Assembly: GCA_965203435.1 (NCBI GenBank)
Contig: CBDBCU010000006.1
Coordinates: 186,001-250,000, forward strand
Direction of reading: 5' to 3'
Length of the DNA stretch: 64,000 nt
DNA from: CBDBCU01 sp965203435
GTDB taxonomy: Bacteria; Chloroflexota; Dehalococcoidia; Lucifugimonadales; UBA3495
In this document: piece after piece, positions 43,160 to 52,484 of the stretch
Layout of the letters: every line of letters begins with the position of its first letter
Position numbering within the stretch: position 1 is the first letter of the stretch
Position numbers and translations under genes: made by a program
The notes under the pieces: model-generated
Told to the model about the DNA's origin: nothing
Databases searched by the model: none
What the model saw: the letters and a program-made list of their open reading frames with translations, nothing else

Positions 43160-44450
43160 AGTTGGCCTCCTTGCCTAATTCCTCAGCAATCCGGAGCAGC
43201 CGGTTATACTTGGCTACCCGCTCGGAGCGGGCCGGCGCCCCGGTTTTGATTTGCCCCACATTCCAGGCCACAGCCAAATCGGCGATGGTCGTATCCTCGG
43301 TTTCCCCGGAACGGTGACTCATCACCGCCCCCCAGCCGGCGCTGCGGGTCAGCCGCAGGGCCTGCAAAGTTTCGGTTAGCGTACCAATCTGATTGGGTTT
43401 TAGCAAGACCGCATTGCCGGCGCCGGCATCAATTCCCCGGCGGATGCGGGCAATGTTAGTGACCAGCAGGTCATCCCCCACCAGTTGGGTGGATCCGCCC
43501 AGCCGCCGAGTCAATTCGGCCCAGCCCGCCCAATCATCCTCGTCCAGCCCGTCCTCAATGCTGACGATGGGATAGGCTTGCTGCCAGTCGGCATACAAAT
43601 CCACCAGTTCCCCGGCCGTAAGGGCAACCCCATCCCGCGCCAGGATATAACGGCCTTGCTCCTTATCGTACAATTCCGAGGCGGCCACATCCAGGGTCAG
43701 GAAAACCTCCTTGCCGGGGGTATAGCCGGCGGTCTCAATGGCTTGCAGCACTACCTCGATGGCATCCCGGTTGGAGGGCAGGGACGGGGCAAAGCCGCCC
43801 TCGTCGCCCACATTCAAGTTATGCCCGCCGGCCCGCAGCAGGCTTTTCAGGGCTTGGTAAATTTCCGCCCCGGCCCGCACCGCCTCAGCAAAGCTCGGCA
43901 AGCCGGCCGGGGATACCATAAACTCCTGAATATCAGCGGAATTCGAGGCGTGGCGGCCGCCGTTGAGAATGTTGAACATCGGAGCCGGCAGGCTGACCGG
44001 CCCGGCCTCGGCGGTCAAGGCCAAGTAGCGCCAAAGCTCGCCGCCGGCCTCCGGATGCGCCAGGGATGCCGCCCGGGCCACGGCCATCGACACGGCAAGG
44101 ATAGCATTGGCCCCCAGATTGCTTTTGTCCCCGGAGCCATCCCGGTCGAGCATAATCTGGTCGACGGTTTCCTGATTAAAGGGCGATTGGCCGGCCAGGG
44201 CCGTGCTGATGATGTTGTTGACATTGGCGACGGCTTGCAAGACGCCGGCCCCGCCGAAACGGGCGGCGTCTTTATCCCGCAGCTCCAGGGCTTCATAGCT
44301 GCCGGTGCTGGCCCCGGAGGGAACGGCGGCATGGGCGCGCACGCCGTTGTCCAGGCGCACTTCGGCCTCAACCGTAGGATTGCCCCGGGAGTCCAGCACT
44401 TCCCGGCCGCGGATTTCGGCGATAACGGCGGCGGCGGATGGCATAATCAT
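43113..44450 (-). CDS. eno: Enolase (phosphopyruvate hydratase)
   Basis: A 445-residue glycolytic enzyme converting 2-phosphoglycerate to phosphoenolpyruvate. The N-terminal domain begins IAEIRGREVLDSRGNPTVEAEV. Downstream, VGDEGGFAPSL, SIEDGLDEDDW and LLKPNQIGTLTETL carry the metal ligands and catalytic Lys, and SHRSGETEDTTIADLAV is the family signature. AGGGAAG precedes the ATG. It belongs to the same-strand run that begins with the nuo genes. Close grouping with gap in this window supports a central-carbon cluster. Confidence 0.98.
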   Translation of the reverse strand: MIMPSAAAVIAEIRGREVLDSRGNPTVEAEVRLDNGVRAHAAVPSGASTGSYEALELRDKDAARFGGAGVLQAVANVNNIISTALAGQSPFNQETVDQIMLDRDGSGDKSNLGANAILAVSMAVARAASLAHPEAGGELWRYLALTAEAGPVSLPAPMFNILNGGRHASNSADIQEFMVSPAGLPSFAEAVRAGAEIYQALKSLLRAGGHNLNVGDEGGFAPSLPSNRDAIEVVLQAIETAGYTPGKEVFLTLDVAASELYDKEQGRYILARDGVALTAGELVDLYADWQQAYPIVSIEDGLDEDDWAGWAELTRRLGGSTQLVGDDLLVTNIARIRRGIDAGAGNAVLLKPNQIGTLTETLQALRLTRSAGWGAVMSHRSGETEDTTIADLAVAWNVGQIKTGAPARSERVAKYNRLLRIAEELGKEANYAGIRAYTAGNPDPV

Positions 44451-44519
44451 AACAATACTTCCCTGCCTGCGGTTTGGTATCCCCGGCTAACCGGAGTCGG
44501 AATAGACGGAATCGATCCT

Positions 44520-45035
44520 CTAGGCTTGGCTCGGTTGGCCGGTTTGCGCGTCCTGAGCCGCTTGCGCCGCGGCGGCCAATGCCTTGTCCACCGCATCCAC
44601 CGGATTATCCGCCACGATGATGCCGTCCACTACCGGGTCGCCATCCCCCTTGACGGTCAAAGACCAGGTGCTGAGGCCCACCACCGGGATATGGGCGTCC
44701 ATAGCGTAGGCGATTTCCGACAGGGTGCCAAAGGCTCCGCCCACGGCGATACAGGCGCTGCCGGTGTGGACGACGATGATGTTCCGGGCATAGCCCAGCG
44801 TGGTAAAGATGGGAATGTCCACATAGTCGTTGAAACCCGAGCCGCGCCGGCCGGGCAGGATGCCAATGGTCGTGCCGCCGGCGGCCTTGGCCCCCCGGCA
44901 CGCGGCCTCCATAACCCCGGTCATCCCGCCGCAGGCCACCATTATATTGCGCCGGGCCAATTCCCGGCCCACCGCCTCGGCCAACTCCAGATGTACCGCC
45001 TTGGCGCTGCTCCCGCCGATTACTGAGATTATCAT
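44520..45035 (-). CDS. TIGR00725-type LOG/SLOG family protein
   Basis: A 171-residue Rossmann-like protein of the SLOG superfamily. GGMTGVMEAACRGAKAAGG and the loop AVGGAFGTLSEIAYAM correspond to the nucleotide-binding GGxxGLM and PGGxGTxxE motifs of LOG (cytokinin-activating) enzymes; here Pro is Val. Residues VIGGSSA at the start match TIGR00725 proteins. Start ATG 45035 follows GGAG and begins the fold; the frame is open further upstream. The reaction is unproven. It lies between eno and a DinB-like gene on one strand. Confidence 0.82.
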   Translation of the reverse strand: MIISVIGGSSAKAVHLELAEAVGRELARRNIMVACGGMTGVMEAACRGAKAAGGTTIGILPGRRGSGFNDYVDIPIFTTLGYARNIIVVHTGSACIAVGGAFGTLSEIAYAMDAHIPVVGLSTWSLTVKGDGDPVVDGIIVADNPVDAVDKALAAAAQAAQDAQTGQPSQA

Positions 45036-45079
45036 ATCCGCTCCCACTGCTGGATGTGCTGATGCTCGGAACCCGCCGG

Positions 45080-45568
45080 CTAACGGGCCGGCCGGCTTAC
45101 CCACGCGGCATAGTTCTGCCGCATATAGCCGATGTGTTCAGCGATATGCCGTTCATACACCGTCAGCCAGTCCTCCAGCGTCATATCCCCGTTTTCCGGA
45201 TGGTGACAAGTGTTGGCCCAAGCCGATTCCGGCAAAGCGCTAATCAGTTCGTAAGTCTGCCGCCGCAAGACGCGTAGCAACTCCACGGCCGCTTGGGGGC
45301 TGCGGCTATGATAATCCAGCGCGGCCGCCCACCGGTTTTCATCATAGTCCATCAGTTGCCGGCCGGCCTCGGCAATCAGGCGGCGGCAGCGGATATAGCT
45401 GTTGGCCTCGCTGTCCGCCAGGTGGACGATATGCTCGTGGATGCTCCAGCAGCCGCACTCGTCCCGGAACTTCCACATTTCCGGCGGAAACTCCGGCAAA
45501 GCCGTATCCAGTTCCTCCAGGGCGCGGCCATAGGATTCTATTTTGGCGTTGCGTTCTTGCCGGTTCAT
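45080..45568 (-). CDS. DinB-like metal-binding four-helix protein
   Basis: A 162-residue DinB/DUF664-type four-helix bundle. The three putative metal His are in SIHEHIVHLAD, near residue 48, and in ERHIAEHIGYM near 140. Such proteins act as thiol S-transferases or are of unknown function. GGAGAGGGG precedes the ATG. It starts 30 bases after nuoN ends and is therefore probably on the nuo transcript. Confidence 0.8.
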   Translation of the reverse strand: MNRQERNAKIESYGRALEELDTALPEFPPEMWKFRDECGCWSIHEHIVHLADSEANSYIRCRRLIAEAGRQLMDYDENRWAAALDYHSRSPQAAVELLRVLRRQTYELISALPESAWANTCHHPENGDMTLEDWLTVYERHIAEHIGYMRQNYAAWVSRPAR

Positions 45569-45598
45569 TTGCCCCTCTCCGGTAAGGATTTTGTCGAC

Positions 45599-47173
45599 CT
45601 ACCGCCCCCCCGGCAAAATCGCCGCGCTGGCCCCCTCGACCAGTTCCAGCAGGGGGGCGGGATAGACGCCGAGGGCCACTACCGCAATCAGTCCCACTGC
45701 GATAACCGCCAGCAGCAGCGCCGAGGGCCGGGGCAGGGGTACATAGGCGGCCGCCGGTTCATGATGGGCCGGAGTATGGGTATGCGCGTCGTGGCCGCCG
45801 CTGTCCGCCGCCGCCGCGTTTTCCGAATCCGCATCATCCGCCGCCGCCAAAGCCGGCTGAATATACATCTGCCGGATGACCTGCAAATAGTAGTAAAGGG
45901 AAATCAGGCTGGCGAAAATGGCTACCCCGGCCAGCCAGAGATAGCCGGCCGCCGCCACCGCCGTAAAGAGGTAGAACTTGATGGTGAACCCGACAAAAAT
46001 GGGCAACCCGCTGAGGGAAAACAGGCTGACCGCAATCGCCATCGCCAGGAACGGCTGCCGGTCGGCCAGGCCGGCCAAATCCGCAATTTCCTCCTGGCCG
46101 GTGGCGTTGAAAAAGGCAATCAGGGCGGCAAAAGCCACGATGCTGGTAACGGAATAGCCCACGACATAGAAAATTATCCCGTTGGCCCCCAGCAGGGAAT
46201 CCGTCGCCAAGGCCGCCGCCCCGGCCAGAATGTAACCCACATGGCCGATGCTGGAATAAGCCATCAGCCGTTTCAGGTTGCGCTGCGCCAGAGCCACCAA
46301 GTTGCCCACCAGCATCGTCAGGGCGGCCAATACCGCCAGAATCAGCTGCCACTGCTCCCAGCGGTCGGCGGCCGGAACCAAGGCTTCGGCAAAGAGCCGC
46401 AACACCAGGGCAAAGGCGGCGGCTTTCGAGGCTATGGCTAAATAGGCCGTAACCGGCAGCGGCGCCCCCTCGTAAGCATCCGGCGCCCACAGATGGAACG
46501 GTACTACTGACAGCTTGAATCCCATCCCGACGATGATCAGGGCCAAGCCCACCCACAAAGCCGGGCGCAACTCGCCGATATTCAGCAGCGTGGCGCTGAG
46601 CTCGGCAAAGCGGGTTACGCCCACGGAGCTATAGACCATGCTGATGCCGTAAAGCAGAATGGCCGAGGAAAAAGCCCCGATGATGATGTATTTCAAGCTG
46701 CCTTCGTTGGACTTGGCATTGCCCAGGGCATAAGCCACCAGCACATAAAGGCTGAAACTCAGCAGCTCCAGGGAAATGTAGGCGGTCAGCAATTCCCGGG
46801 ATTGGGCCATCAGGTTCATCCCCAGGATGGAAAAGAGCAGCAGCCCGTAAAACTCCCCCGGGTGATTCAGGTGCCGTTTCACATAGTCAATGGAACTGAG
46901 GATGATGAAAAGGCCGATGCCCAGGAATACTACCTTGAAAAACAGGGAATAAGCGTCCACCGCCAGCAAGCCGCCGTACAAACTGGCCTCCCGGCCCGGC
47001 AGCATAACCAGGGACAAGGCAATCAGCCCGGCCAATCCCAGGGCCGAAAGCCAGCCCAGCAGCTCTTTCCGGGAATCCGGCGTCACCAGATCCAGGATGA
47101 ATACCAGAAACGCCAATCCCGCCAGGGCAAACTCCGGCGTCAGCAGATAGAGATTGTCGGTAAGTCCCGGCAT
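45599..47173 (-). CDS. nuoN: NADH-quinone oxidoreductase subunit N
   Basis: A 524-residue antiporter-like subunit of complex I, with about 14 transmembrane helices and a proton channel. FHLWAPDAYEGAPLPVTAYLAIASKAAAF and LMAYSSIGHVGYILAG are diagnostic. A His/Asp-rich loop (HDAHTHTPAHHEP) near the C-terminus is unusual. It is the last nuo gene; its product sits next to NuoM in the membrane arm. Confidence 0.95.
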   Translation of the reverse strand: MPGLTDNLYLLTPEFALAGLAFLVFILDLVTPDSRKELLGWLSALGLAGLIALSLVMLPGREASLYGGLLAVDAYSLFFKVVFLGIGLFIILSSIDYVKRHLNHPGEFYGLLLFSILGMNLMAQSRELLTAYISLELLSFSLYVLVAYALGNAKSNEGSLKYIIIGAFSSAILLYGISMVYSSVGVTRFAELSATLLNIGELRPALWVGLALIIVGMGFKLSVVPFHLWAPDAYEGAPLPVTAYLAIASKAAAFALVLRLFAEALVPAADRWEQWQLILAVLAALTMLVGNLVALAQRNLKRLMAYSSIGHVGYILAGAAALATDSLLGANGIIFYVVGYSVTSIVAFAALIAFFNATGQEEIADLAGLADRQPFLAMAIAVSLFSLSGLPIFVGFTIKFYLFTAVAAAGYLWLAGVAIFASLISLYYYLQVIRQMYIQPALAAADDADSENAAAADSGGHDAHTHTPAHHEPAAAYVPLPRPSALLLAVIAVGLIAVVALGVYPAPLLELVEGASAAILPGGR

Positions 47174-47245
47174 AGTTCCTTAAACCCGCCTTTGACGGAA
47201 TGCCGCTATTCCCGGCTGAGCCGGAAAAACGGCGGGTAGTTGCTC

Positions 47246-48814
47246 CTAGAAAAGTTTCAGCACCGACTCCACGCTTACATTGATGACCCGGGTCAACGGG
47301 GCCGGCCAGACGCCGACGAAAAGCAGGATCAGCACAAAGGCGGCCCCTACCGTCTTTTCCACCGGGCTGGCATCGGTCAAGTGTTCCCACTGGGGATCGG
47401 CTTCGCCGAAAAAGGCCCGGGCCAGCAGCCGCAGGATATATACCGCCGTCAGCGCCGCGCCGATCACCGCCAATACCGCCAGCGGCAGGTAAGTGCGGAA
47501 AGCCCCGGTAAAGACCATAAACTCGGCCACAAAGCCGCTCAATCCCGGCAGTCCCAAAGAGGCCAAGCCGGCTACGGCAAAGCAGAAACTGGCGACGCCC
47601 ATCCGTTTCATCAGCCCGTTCAGCACGGTGATGTCCCGAATGTGCGTCCGCTCGTAAATGGCCCCGACCATAGCGAACATCAGGGCGGTCATAATGCCGT
47701 GGGAAAACATTTGCAGCACGGCGCCGGTCAAGCCGACCGGATGCAGCGTGGCAATGCCCATCAGCACATATCCCATGTGGCTGACGCTGGAATATCCGAT
47801 AATATACTTCAAGTCCCGCTGGGACATCGCGGAAATGGCTCCGTAGATAACATTGACCGTCCCCAAGCCAATCAGCACCGGCATCCAGGCCGCCGCCCCC
47901 TCCGGCAGCAAGACCATTCCCACCCGGATGATGCCGAAAGCCCCCAGTTTCATCAGCACTCCGGCGTGGAGCATACTGACCCCGGTAGGCGCGGCCACAT
48001 GGCCGTCCGGCGACCAGGTATGAAAGGGCCACAAGCCGGCCAGCACGCCAAAGCCAATCATAAAGAGGGGAAAGACCCAGTTCTGAAAGGCGGGACTGAA
48101 ATGGCCGCCTTGGGCCAGCTCGCCCAAGGCCATCATCGAAAAGGTCGGGGAACCGGCTTGTCCCGCCGCCACATACAGGGCCAATATGCCAATCCAGATC
48201 AGGACGCTGCCGGCCACCAGGAACAGCATCAGTTTCATTGCCCCGTACTCTTTGGTGCGGAGGAAACTGCCCAAATCCAGGGCCCAGGGTTTCCCCAGGC
48301 TCCACAACCGGACTTTGTTAGCGTCAAAACTGGTGCTGCTGCCCCAGACGCCAATCAGCAGGTACATCGGCAGCACCGCCAGCTCGTAGAAAAAGAACAG
48401 GAAAAACAAATCCTGCACCACAAAGACGCCGAACACGCCGGAGCCCAGAGCCAGCAGCAGGGTAAAGAAATCCCGCGTCCGATGGCGGATGGTTTGGGAA
48501 ATCAGCACCGCCCCGAACAGCACAATGCCGTTCAGCAGCACCAACGAGGCGGCGATGCCGTCCATGGCCAGGGAAAGGTCAATGTTCAGCGGCGCGTCCA
48601 GCCACTGGTAGGTGCGCGCGAACTGGTAGCCGCCGGCACTGAAATCGTAGCGGACAAAGAGGATTACCGACAGAATCAGGGTAATCAGGGACACAAAGAT
48701 GGCAAAGTACCAGGCGTCCCGGGCGCGTTCCCGGGGCAGGAACATAGCCAATACCGCGCCGGCCAGCGGCACGGCGATGGTCAAAAGCAGGGCGGCTTGG
48801 TCAAAGGCGTTCAT
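47246..48814 (-). CDS. nuoM: NADH-quinone oxidoreductase subunit M
   Basis: A 522-residue antiporter-like proton-pumping subunit. WPFHTWSPDGHVAAPTGVSMLHAGVLMKLGAFGIIR and DLKYIIGYSSVSHMGYVL are standard NuoM blocks. The frame is open upstream to 48862, but ATG 48814 (MNAFDQAALLL) begins the normal N-terminus. The start lies 10 bases after the nuoL stop, so translation is probably coupled. Confidence 0.96.
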   Translation of the reverse strand: MNAFDQAALLLTIAVPLAGAVLAMFLPRERARDAWYFAIFVSLITLILSVILFVRYDFSAGGYQFARTYQWLDAPLNIDLSLAMDGIAASLVLLNGIVLFGAVLISQTIRHRTRDFFTLLLALGSGVFGVFVVQDLFFLFFFYELAVLPMYLLIGVWGSSTSFDANKVRLWSLGKPWALDLGSFLRTKEYGAMKLMLFLVAGSVLIWIGILALYVAAGQAGSPTFSMMALGELAQGGHFSPAFQNWVFPLFMIGFGVLAGLWPFHTWSPDGHVAAPTGVSMLHAGVLMKLGAFGIIRVGMVLLPEGAAAWMPVLIGLGTVNVIYGAISAMSQRDLKYIIGYSSVSHMGYVLMGIATLHPVGLTGAVLQMFSHGIMTALMFAMVGAIYERTHIRDITVLNGLMKRMGVASFCFAVAGLASLGLPGLSGFVAEFMVFTGAFRTYLPLAVLAVIGAALTAVYILRLLARAFFGEADPQWEHLTDASPVEKTVGAAFVLILLFVGVWPAPLTRVINVSVESVLKLF

Positions 48815-48824
48815 CGGTTTCCCA

Positions 48825-50753
48825 TCATACGGAGCGCAGCCACCAGACCAGGGCCAGGGCAATCAGCCCCAGGGCCATAGCCAGGGCATAGCTGTATACA
48901 TGGCCGGTTACATGGAGCCGCAGCTTGATCCCCGTCCAGCGCACCAAATCCGCCGGCCCGTTCACCGCCACATCGTTGACCACCGCCCGATCCAGCCAGG
49001 CGACAAACCCGGATATTGCCAGGGCCACCCGGTCAACGGCCCACTGGTAGCCTTCGTCGATGTAATACTTGTTCTCCACCACCCGCAGCAGAAAGGCAAA
49101 GCGGCGTTTCATTCCCTCCGGGGAAAGGCTCCGCTGCCCATAAGCCCGGTAAGCGTAGGCAAAAGCGGCGACCGCCAGGACGGTGGAAAGGATTGCCAGC
49201 CACCAGGTAAAGTGAAAGCCCTCCCGGTGTCCATAGAACAGGAAATAGCCAAACCCGCCGTAGCTGCCCGGCCAGTTAAAGGCAATGAACCCGAAAAAGA
49301 GGGCCAGGATGCCCAGCAGGGACATAGTTACGGTCATCGTCAACGGCGATTCGTGGGCATGATGCATTGCTTCGGCAATCCGGCCGTAAAAGACCACGAA
49401 CATGGCCCGGGCCATATACAAAGCGCTGAGCAGGGCGGTCAGCAGGGTCAATACCAGAAAGACCGGATGCAGCTGGCCGTTGACCGCGATCAGGATTTCG
49501 TCCTTGCTCCAGAAACCGGCCAGGATCGGTATGCCGCCCAGAGACAAAGCGCCGATGGAAAAGAGGATGGCCGTTATCGGCATTGCCTTGCGGAGGCCGC
49601 CCATTTTGCGGATGTCCAGTTCGTCCGTGCCGTGCATTACGCTGCCGGCCCCCAGGAACAGCAATGCTTTGGAAAAACCATGTGCCAGCAGGTGGAATAT
49701 GGCGGCGGTGTAGCCCAACGCCCCCAGGGAAAGCATCATCAACCCCAGATGGCTGATAGTGGAGTAGGCCAGAATCCGTTTCAAGTCGGTGGAGACCAGG
49801 GCAATGGTCGCCGCGCCCAGGGCGGTAATCAATCCGATGACCGCTACAATCAGCAAGGCGCTTTCCGAGGCGGTAAAAATGGGAAAGGCCCGGGCTACCA
49901 GATAGACCCCGGCGGCTACCATCGTAGCGGCGTGGATTAAGGCGCTGACCGGCGTCGGCCCTTCCATAGCGTCCGGCAGCCAGACATGGAACGGAAATTG
50001 CGCCGACTTGCCCATAGCCCCCAGGAACAGCAGCAGGGCGGCGGCGGTCGCAATGCCCTCGCTCAGTGCCCCGCTTTGGGCGGCGGCAAAAGCCTCGGCC
50101 ATGCTGAAACTGCCCACTTCCCGCCACAGCAGCAAAATGCCAATCAGCAGGCCCACATCCCCGATCCGGGTAACGATAAAGGCTTTCTTGGCCGCTTCCC
50201 GGGCCGCCGGCCGCTCAAACCAGAACCCGATTAGCAGGTAGGAACACAAGCCTACCAACTCCCAGGCCACATAGAGCAGCAGGAAGTTGTCCGCCAGCAC
50301 CAGGGTAAGCATCGCGGCGATAAACAGGGCATGAAAGGCATAGTACCAGTCCAGGCGCGGGTCGCCTTTCATATAGCCCAGGGAATAAATCTGCACCATC
50401 AGAGCCACGAAAGTAGCCAGGCCCAGCATCGCCAAAGACAAGGGGTCAATGATGATGCCCCAGGTCATCCGGACCCCTTTATCCACATCCCCGGCCGTGC
50501 CGGGAAAGCCGGCCTCGAACCAATCCCGTTCATAAGAACAGGTCAGGGCCTCCGTGCCAGCGGCAATTTCGCAGCCGGGGGTTTCCGGCCCGGCGTTGAG
50601 AAAAGCGAGCAGAATTGCCGCAAAGAGGGCAAAACCGCCGCCTACGGCCAGAATGGCCAGGGGCGAACCCTTGCCCGGCAGATATTTGCCGAACAGGACA
50701 ATCAGCGGCACCGCGGCAAAGCTGAATACCGGGATGAGCCAAGCCCATTCCAT
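48825..50753 (-). CDS. nuoL: NADH-quinone oxidoreductase subunit L
   Basis: A 642-residue distal membrane-arm subunit. FPFHVWLPDAMEGPTPVSALIHAATMVAAG and DLKRILAYSTISHLGLMML are typical. The long C-terminal amphipathic helix that runs along the membrane arm is expected after residue ~520. ATG 50753 (MEWAWLIPV) was chosen over the upstream frame opening because it begins the first helix; the ribosome site is weak. A 290-base repeat-bearing gap separates it from nuoK. Confidence 0.96.
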   Translation of the reverse strand: MEWAWLIPVFSFAAVPLIVLFGKYLPGKGSPLAILAVGGGFALFAAILLAFLNAGPETPGCEIAAGTEALTCSYERDWFEAGFPGTAGDVDKGVRMTWGIIIDPLSLAMLGLATFVALMVQIYSLGYMKGDPRLDWYYAFHALFIAAMLTLVLADNFLLLYVAWELVGLCSYLLIGFWFERPAAREAAKKAFIVTRIGDVGLLIGILLLWREVGSFSMAEAFAAAQSGALSEGIATAAALLLFLGAMGKSAQFPFHVWLPDAMEGPTPVSALIHAATMVAAGVYLVARAFPIFTASESALLIVAVIGLITALGAATIALVSTDLKRILAYSTISHLGLMMLSLGALGYTAAIFHLLAHGFSKALLFLGAGSVMHGTDELDIRKMGGLRKAMPITAILFSIGALSLGGIPILAGFWSKDEILIAVNGQLHPVFLVLTLLTALLSALYMARAMFVVFYGRIAEAMHHAHESPLTMTVTMSLLGILALFFGFIAFNWPGSYGGFGYFLFYGHREGFHFTWWLAILSTVLAVAAFAYAYRAYGQRSLSPEGMKRRFAFLLRVVENKYYIDEGYQWAVDRVALAISGFVAWLDRAVVNDVAVNGPADLVRWTGIKLRLHVTGHVYSYALAMALGLIALALVWWLRSV

Positions 50754-50842
50754 AACTAAACCGCGCCCTCCCCGTCGGTGGCCGGTTCGACCGGAATTGG
50801 CTGCCGGCCGGCCGCGGCCGCAGTCCGGCCGGTTACCCTCGG

Positions 50843-50992
50843 CCATCCTTCAACAAGTTCAGGATGAGCGGAATAGTAGGCGGCCGGATAGCCGGCCGCC
50901 CGCCGACCACTAGCCGGGCGCACACCGGCCATCCGACCGCCGCTCAGTCGCCAATCGGCCCCTCCGCTCATCCTGAACTTGTTGAAGGATGG
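50843..50992. repeat. Convergent pair of family B repeats inside the nuo operon
   Basis: An inverted copy lies at about 50843-50871 and a direct copy at about 50965-50992; together they make a 28-base inverted repeat with a ~94-base loop, in the 290-base gap between nuoK and nuoL. Nothing else, apart from GC-rich sequence (GGCCGGCCGCGGCCGC near 50810), was seen there. Confidence 0.85.
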
Positions 50993-51042
50993 CGGACGGA
51001 CAGTGGCCGTCAAGCTCGGTTGATTGGGTATCAGCGCCATAG

Positions 51043-51363
51043 CTACCATTTCATCAGGTTGATTTCGTCCACGTTGACCGTGGCCCGCTGGCGGTACATC
51101 CGCAGGATAATCGCCAAAGCCAAGCCCACCTCGGCGGCGGCAATGGTGATGATGAAAATTGCCAAAATCTGCCCGTCAAAGTTGGCGAACAGGCCGTACC
51201 CCTCCCGGTGGGACGCGGCGGCAATCAAGTTGATGTTGACCGCATTCAACATCAACTCGATGGACATCACAATCAGCACGGCGCTGCGCCGGGCCAATAC
51301 CCCGTACAGCCCAATGGCAAAGAGGGCCGCGCTCAACAGCTGAAAGGCTACCAACGGCGCCAT
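51043..51363 (-). CDS. nuoK: NADH-quinone oxidoreductase subunit K
   Basis: A 106-residue three-helix subunit. SIELMLNAVNINLIA and FIITIAAAEVGLALAIILRMYR carry the conserved Glu residues of the proton path. ATG 51363 begins one base after the nuoJ stop (TAAAATG context). Confidence 0.97.
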   Translation of the reverse strand: MAPLVAFQLLSAALFAIGLYGVLARRSAVLIVMSIELMLNAVNINLIAAASHREGYGLFANFDGQILAIFIITIAAAEVGLALAIILRMYRQRATVNVDEINLMKW

Positions 51364-51364
51364 T

Positions 51365-51853
51365 TTACGGCCTTTCCTCCCCGGAGCGGGCAATGATGAT
51401 GGCGCCAATCAGCGCCACCAGCAGCACCAGCGAGGCTACCTCAAAGGGAATGGCCCACCGGGTAAAGAGGGAATTCGCCAGCTCGCTGAAAGCCGGGCTT
51501 TGCGGCTGAGTGCCGGTGATGCCGTTAATCCAGAACGCCGCGCCCAGCACGACGCCCACGCCGGCGGCGGCGATAACCGCCAACGGCCACTGCCGATTGT
51601 CCGAAATGCGCGGGTAATCCGGCGTCCGGGTCAGCATAATGGCAAAAAGCAGGACGATGATGATGGCCCCGCCGTAAATCAGCACCTGCACCAGGGCCAG
51701 AAACTCGGCAAAGAGAATCAGGTACAAGCCGGCTACCGCCACCAGGGAGACCAGCAGAAAGAGGGCGGCGTGTACCACATTGCGGGTAACGACCACCCCC
51801 AGGCCGCCGCCCAGGGTGAACGCTGCCAGGACTATGAAAAGAAACCAGGACAA
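51365..51853 (-). CDS. nuoJ: NADH-quinone oxidoreductase subunit J
   Basis: A 162-residue, five-helix membrane subunit. VVTRNVVHAALFLLVSLVAVAGLYL and LVYGGAIIIVLLFAIMLTR are characteristic; LALVQVLIYGGA matches NuoJ. The end is nearly fused to nuoK. Confidence 0.96.
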   Translation of the reverse strand: MSWFLFIVLAAFTLGGGLGVVVTRNVVHAALFLLVSLVAVAGLYLILFAEFLALVQVLIYGGAIIIVLLFAIMLTRTPDYPRISDNRQWPLAVIAAAGVGVVLGAAFWINGITGTQPQSPAFSELANSLFTRWAIPFEVASLVLLVALIGAIIIARSGEERP

Positions 51854-51947
51854 GGTAACTGCCTGCTCCTTTGTCGCCCTTCCGGGACGGAATGAAATCC
51901 CGGCCCCGGAAACGAATTTTTCGGTCTAATGCGGGCCGATTAAAGCC

Positions 51948-52484
51948 CTAATCGCCGCTCTCCGCGGCGGCGGCCTTGGCCGCGTCCGCCGCCTCTTTCT
52001 TTTGCTTGGCTAAAACGGTGGGCGGAATCCAATCGGTTTCCTGCTGATGTTTCTGCCCGATTTCCAGCAGAACCGGCAGATTGACCCGGGCTCCGTTGCG
52101 CTGATAGGCGCTCATTTCGTGTTCGTGACTCATCACGATGGCGTCGAAGTTGCACACCTCGACGCAGATGCCGCACAGGATGCACCGGTTCAGGTTAATC
52201 TCAAAGAAGTCCACGATCTTGCGCCGGGAGCTTTCCCCGGCGGCGTTCTTGGGGTTGTCCATCATACTGGCCGACATACACTGGGTCGGGCAGTTGCGGA
52301 TGCAGACCATGCACCCGGTACAGTAGGGCTCGCCCACCGGGTCATCCCAGGTCAAAGCCGGAAAGCCCATAAAGCGCGGCTGCACCGGCGTCGGCGCCGT
52401 GGGATACTGCCGGGTTACCGGTTTCCGCAAACCGGCCAGGGTCGAGGTCAGGGTCAGGAACATCCCTTTGACGCTATTCAGCAT
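51948..52484 (-). CDS. nuoI: NADH-quinone oxidoreductase subunit I (4Fe-4S)
   Basis: A 178-residue peripheral subunit that carries two 4Fe-4S clusters (N6a and N6b). Cluster Cys are at 55, 58, 61, 65 and 101, 104, 107, 111 (CTGCMVCIRNC and CILCGICVEVC). The C-terminal ~30 residues form an Ala/Lys/Glu tail. It overlaps the end of nuoH by 11 bases, so is probably translated by coupling. Confidence 0.97.
   Translation of the reverse strand: MLNSVKGMFLTLTSTLAGLRKPVTRQYPTAPTPVQPRFMGFPALTWDDPVGEPYCTGCMVCIRNCPTQCMSASMMDNPKNAAGESSRRKIVDFFEINLNRCILCGICVEVCNFDAIVMSHEHEMSAYQRNGARVNLPVLLEIGQKHQQETDWIPPTVLAKQKKEAADAAKAAAAESGD

Noticed and set aside
43485..45026. 513-codon frame on the plus strand
   Set aside because: Antisense to eno and the SLOG gene, both certain or likely genes.
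47240..48880. 546-codon frame on the plus strand
   Set aside because: Antisense to nuoM, His/Gln-rich and unlike any protein family; a codon-usage shadow.
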